From Bacteroidota bacterium (GTDB taxonomy: Bacteria; Bacteroidota; Bacteroidia; Flavobacteriales; Weeksellaceae), in the NCBI GenBank assembly GCA_023461035.1, contig JAEWOD010000031.1:1-64000 (forward strand): 64,000 nucleotides of DNA, given 5' to 3'. The notes under the pieces were generated by a model, which was not told the origin of the DNA, did no database searches, and worked only from the letters and a program-made list of their open reading frames with translations. How positions within the stretch are numbered: position 1 is the first letter of the stretch; each line of letters starts with the position of its first letter. Shown piece by piece: positions 63,767 to 64,000 of this stretch. The position numbers and the translations under genes were made by a program.

Positions 63767-64000
63767 TATTTATTCATCGAAATTAAAAATTCTTCATTGG
63801 AACGAGTGCCTTTAATATGGCTGATTAAAAATTCCATTGCTTCCAGCGGATTCATGTCTGCCAAATGATTTCTCATGATCCACATACGTTGCATAGTCGG
63901 TTCGTCCAATAACAAATCATCACGACGCGTGCTGGAAGAAACCAAATCGATTGCAGGGAAAATCCGTTTGTTGGCAATTTTTCGATCTAACTGTAATTCC
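63766..64000 (-). CDS. rho: transcription termination factor Rho, C-terminal part
   Basis: The last 77 codons of rho are in the window; the gene continues beyond the right edge. Visible parts are ANKRIFPAIDLVSSSTRRDD, LLLDEPTMQRMWIMRNHLADM and the end SNEEFLISMNK, all typical of the ATPase ring of Rho. Rho is a hexameric RNA helicase that ends transcription. Convergent with the FKBP gene. Confidence 0.93.
   Translation of the reverse strand, partial: ELQLDRKIANKRIFPAIDLVSSSTRRDDLLLDEPTMQRMWIMRNHLADMNPLEAMEFLISHIKGTRSNEEFLISMNK

Overview
The window is from the chromosome of a member of the Flavobacteriia (phylum Bacteroidota). The evidence is the gldKLMN cluster of gliding and type IX secretion (T9SS), five secreted proteins with the T9SS C-terminal sorting domain, lipoproteins with an acidic Gly/Asp stretch after the lipobox cysteine, promoters of the TAnnTTTG type, AT-rich DNA without Shine-Dalgarno sequences, and lineage genes such as DUF5606, the GYDIA-type GHMP kinase and LptE-like lipoproteins. 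No rRNA, tRNA, CRISPR array, prophage or complete insertion sequence was seen.

Layout. 0.3-4.4 kb: a CstB-like persulfide dioxygenase/rhodanese, an AraJ-type efflux pump and a kelch T9SS protein. 4.6-11 kb: one co-directional block of LytS-type kinase, LytTR regulator, START protein, DUF2062 protein, SDR, NAD-epimerase, and a second LytS kinase with LytTR regulator, with 4-nt or longer overlaps at five of the seven junctions. 11-21.3 kb: housekeeping genes (uvrB, mazG, DUF5606, def, ruvX, dapD, a fused GT9-GT2 glycosyltransferase, fabD, GHMP kinase, aqpZ). 21.4-33.1 kb: an accessory surface locus. A TPR hybrid two-component regulator is followed by two leucine-rich-repeat T9SS proteins, two tiny genes, a two-repeat T9SS protein, two lipoproteins, an OmpA-domain protein and an unknown secreted protein. 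33-44.3 kb: a TIGR01777 epimerase, a potassium channel, secG, a propeller T9SS protein, a TPR-like protein, lptE, a DUF937-OmpA protein, a sigma-54 activator, a small protein, miaB and a membrane protein. 44.3-53 kb: a 193-bp MITE-like element, topA, a ureohydrolase-fold protein lacking its metal ligands, and gldK-gldL-gldM-gldN. 53-64 kb: two enzymes, then ribB, lptF/G, lolA and ftsK on the minus strand, dnaX split by a ten-A slippage tract, an FKBP lipoprotein and the 3' end of rho.

The most informative signal is regulatory. A 27-nt element, TGTTAC-N15-TGTTAC, occurs three times: upstream of the hybrid regulator, upstream of the first LRR gene, and upstream of the small genes leading into the second LRR gene. 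The half-sites are 21 bp apart, two helical turns. Each copy lies 31-32 nt before a TAnnTTTG-like -7 element. The regulator carries an AraC-type DNA-binding domain, a class that often reads direct repeats, so this looks like an autoregulated surface-protein regulon. Two of the copies are embedded in a 54-bp near-identical repeat that also contains a terminator hairpin. Other notable items are the dnaX slippage site, the MITE, a hairpin repeat family with covarying stems, and GC-rich hairpin repeats just upstream of two T9SS gene starts.
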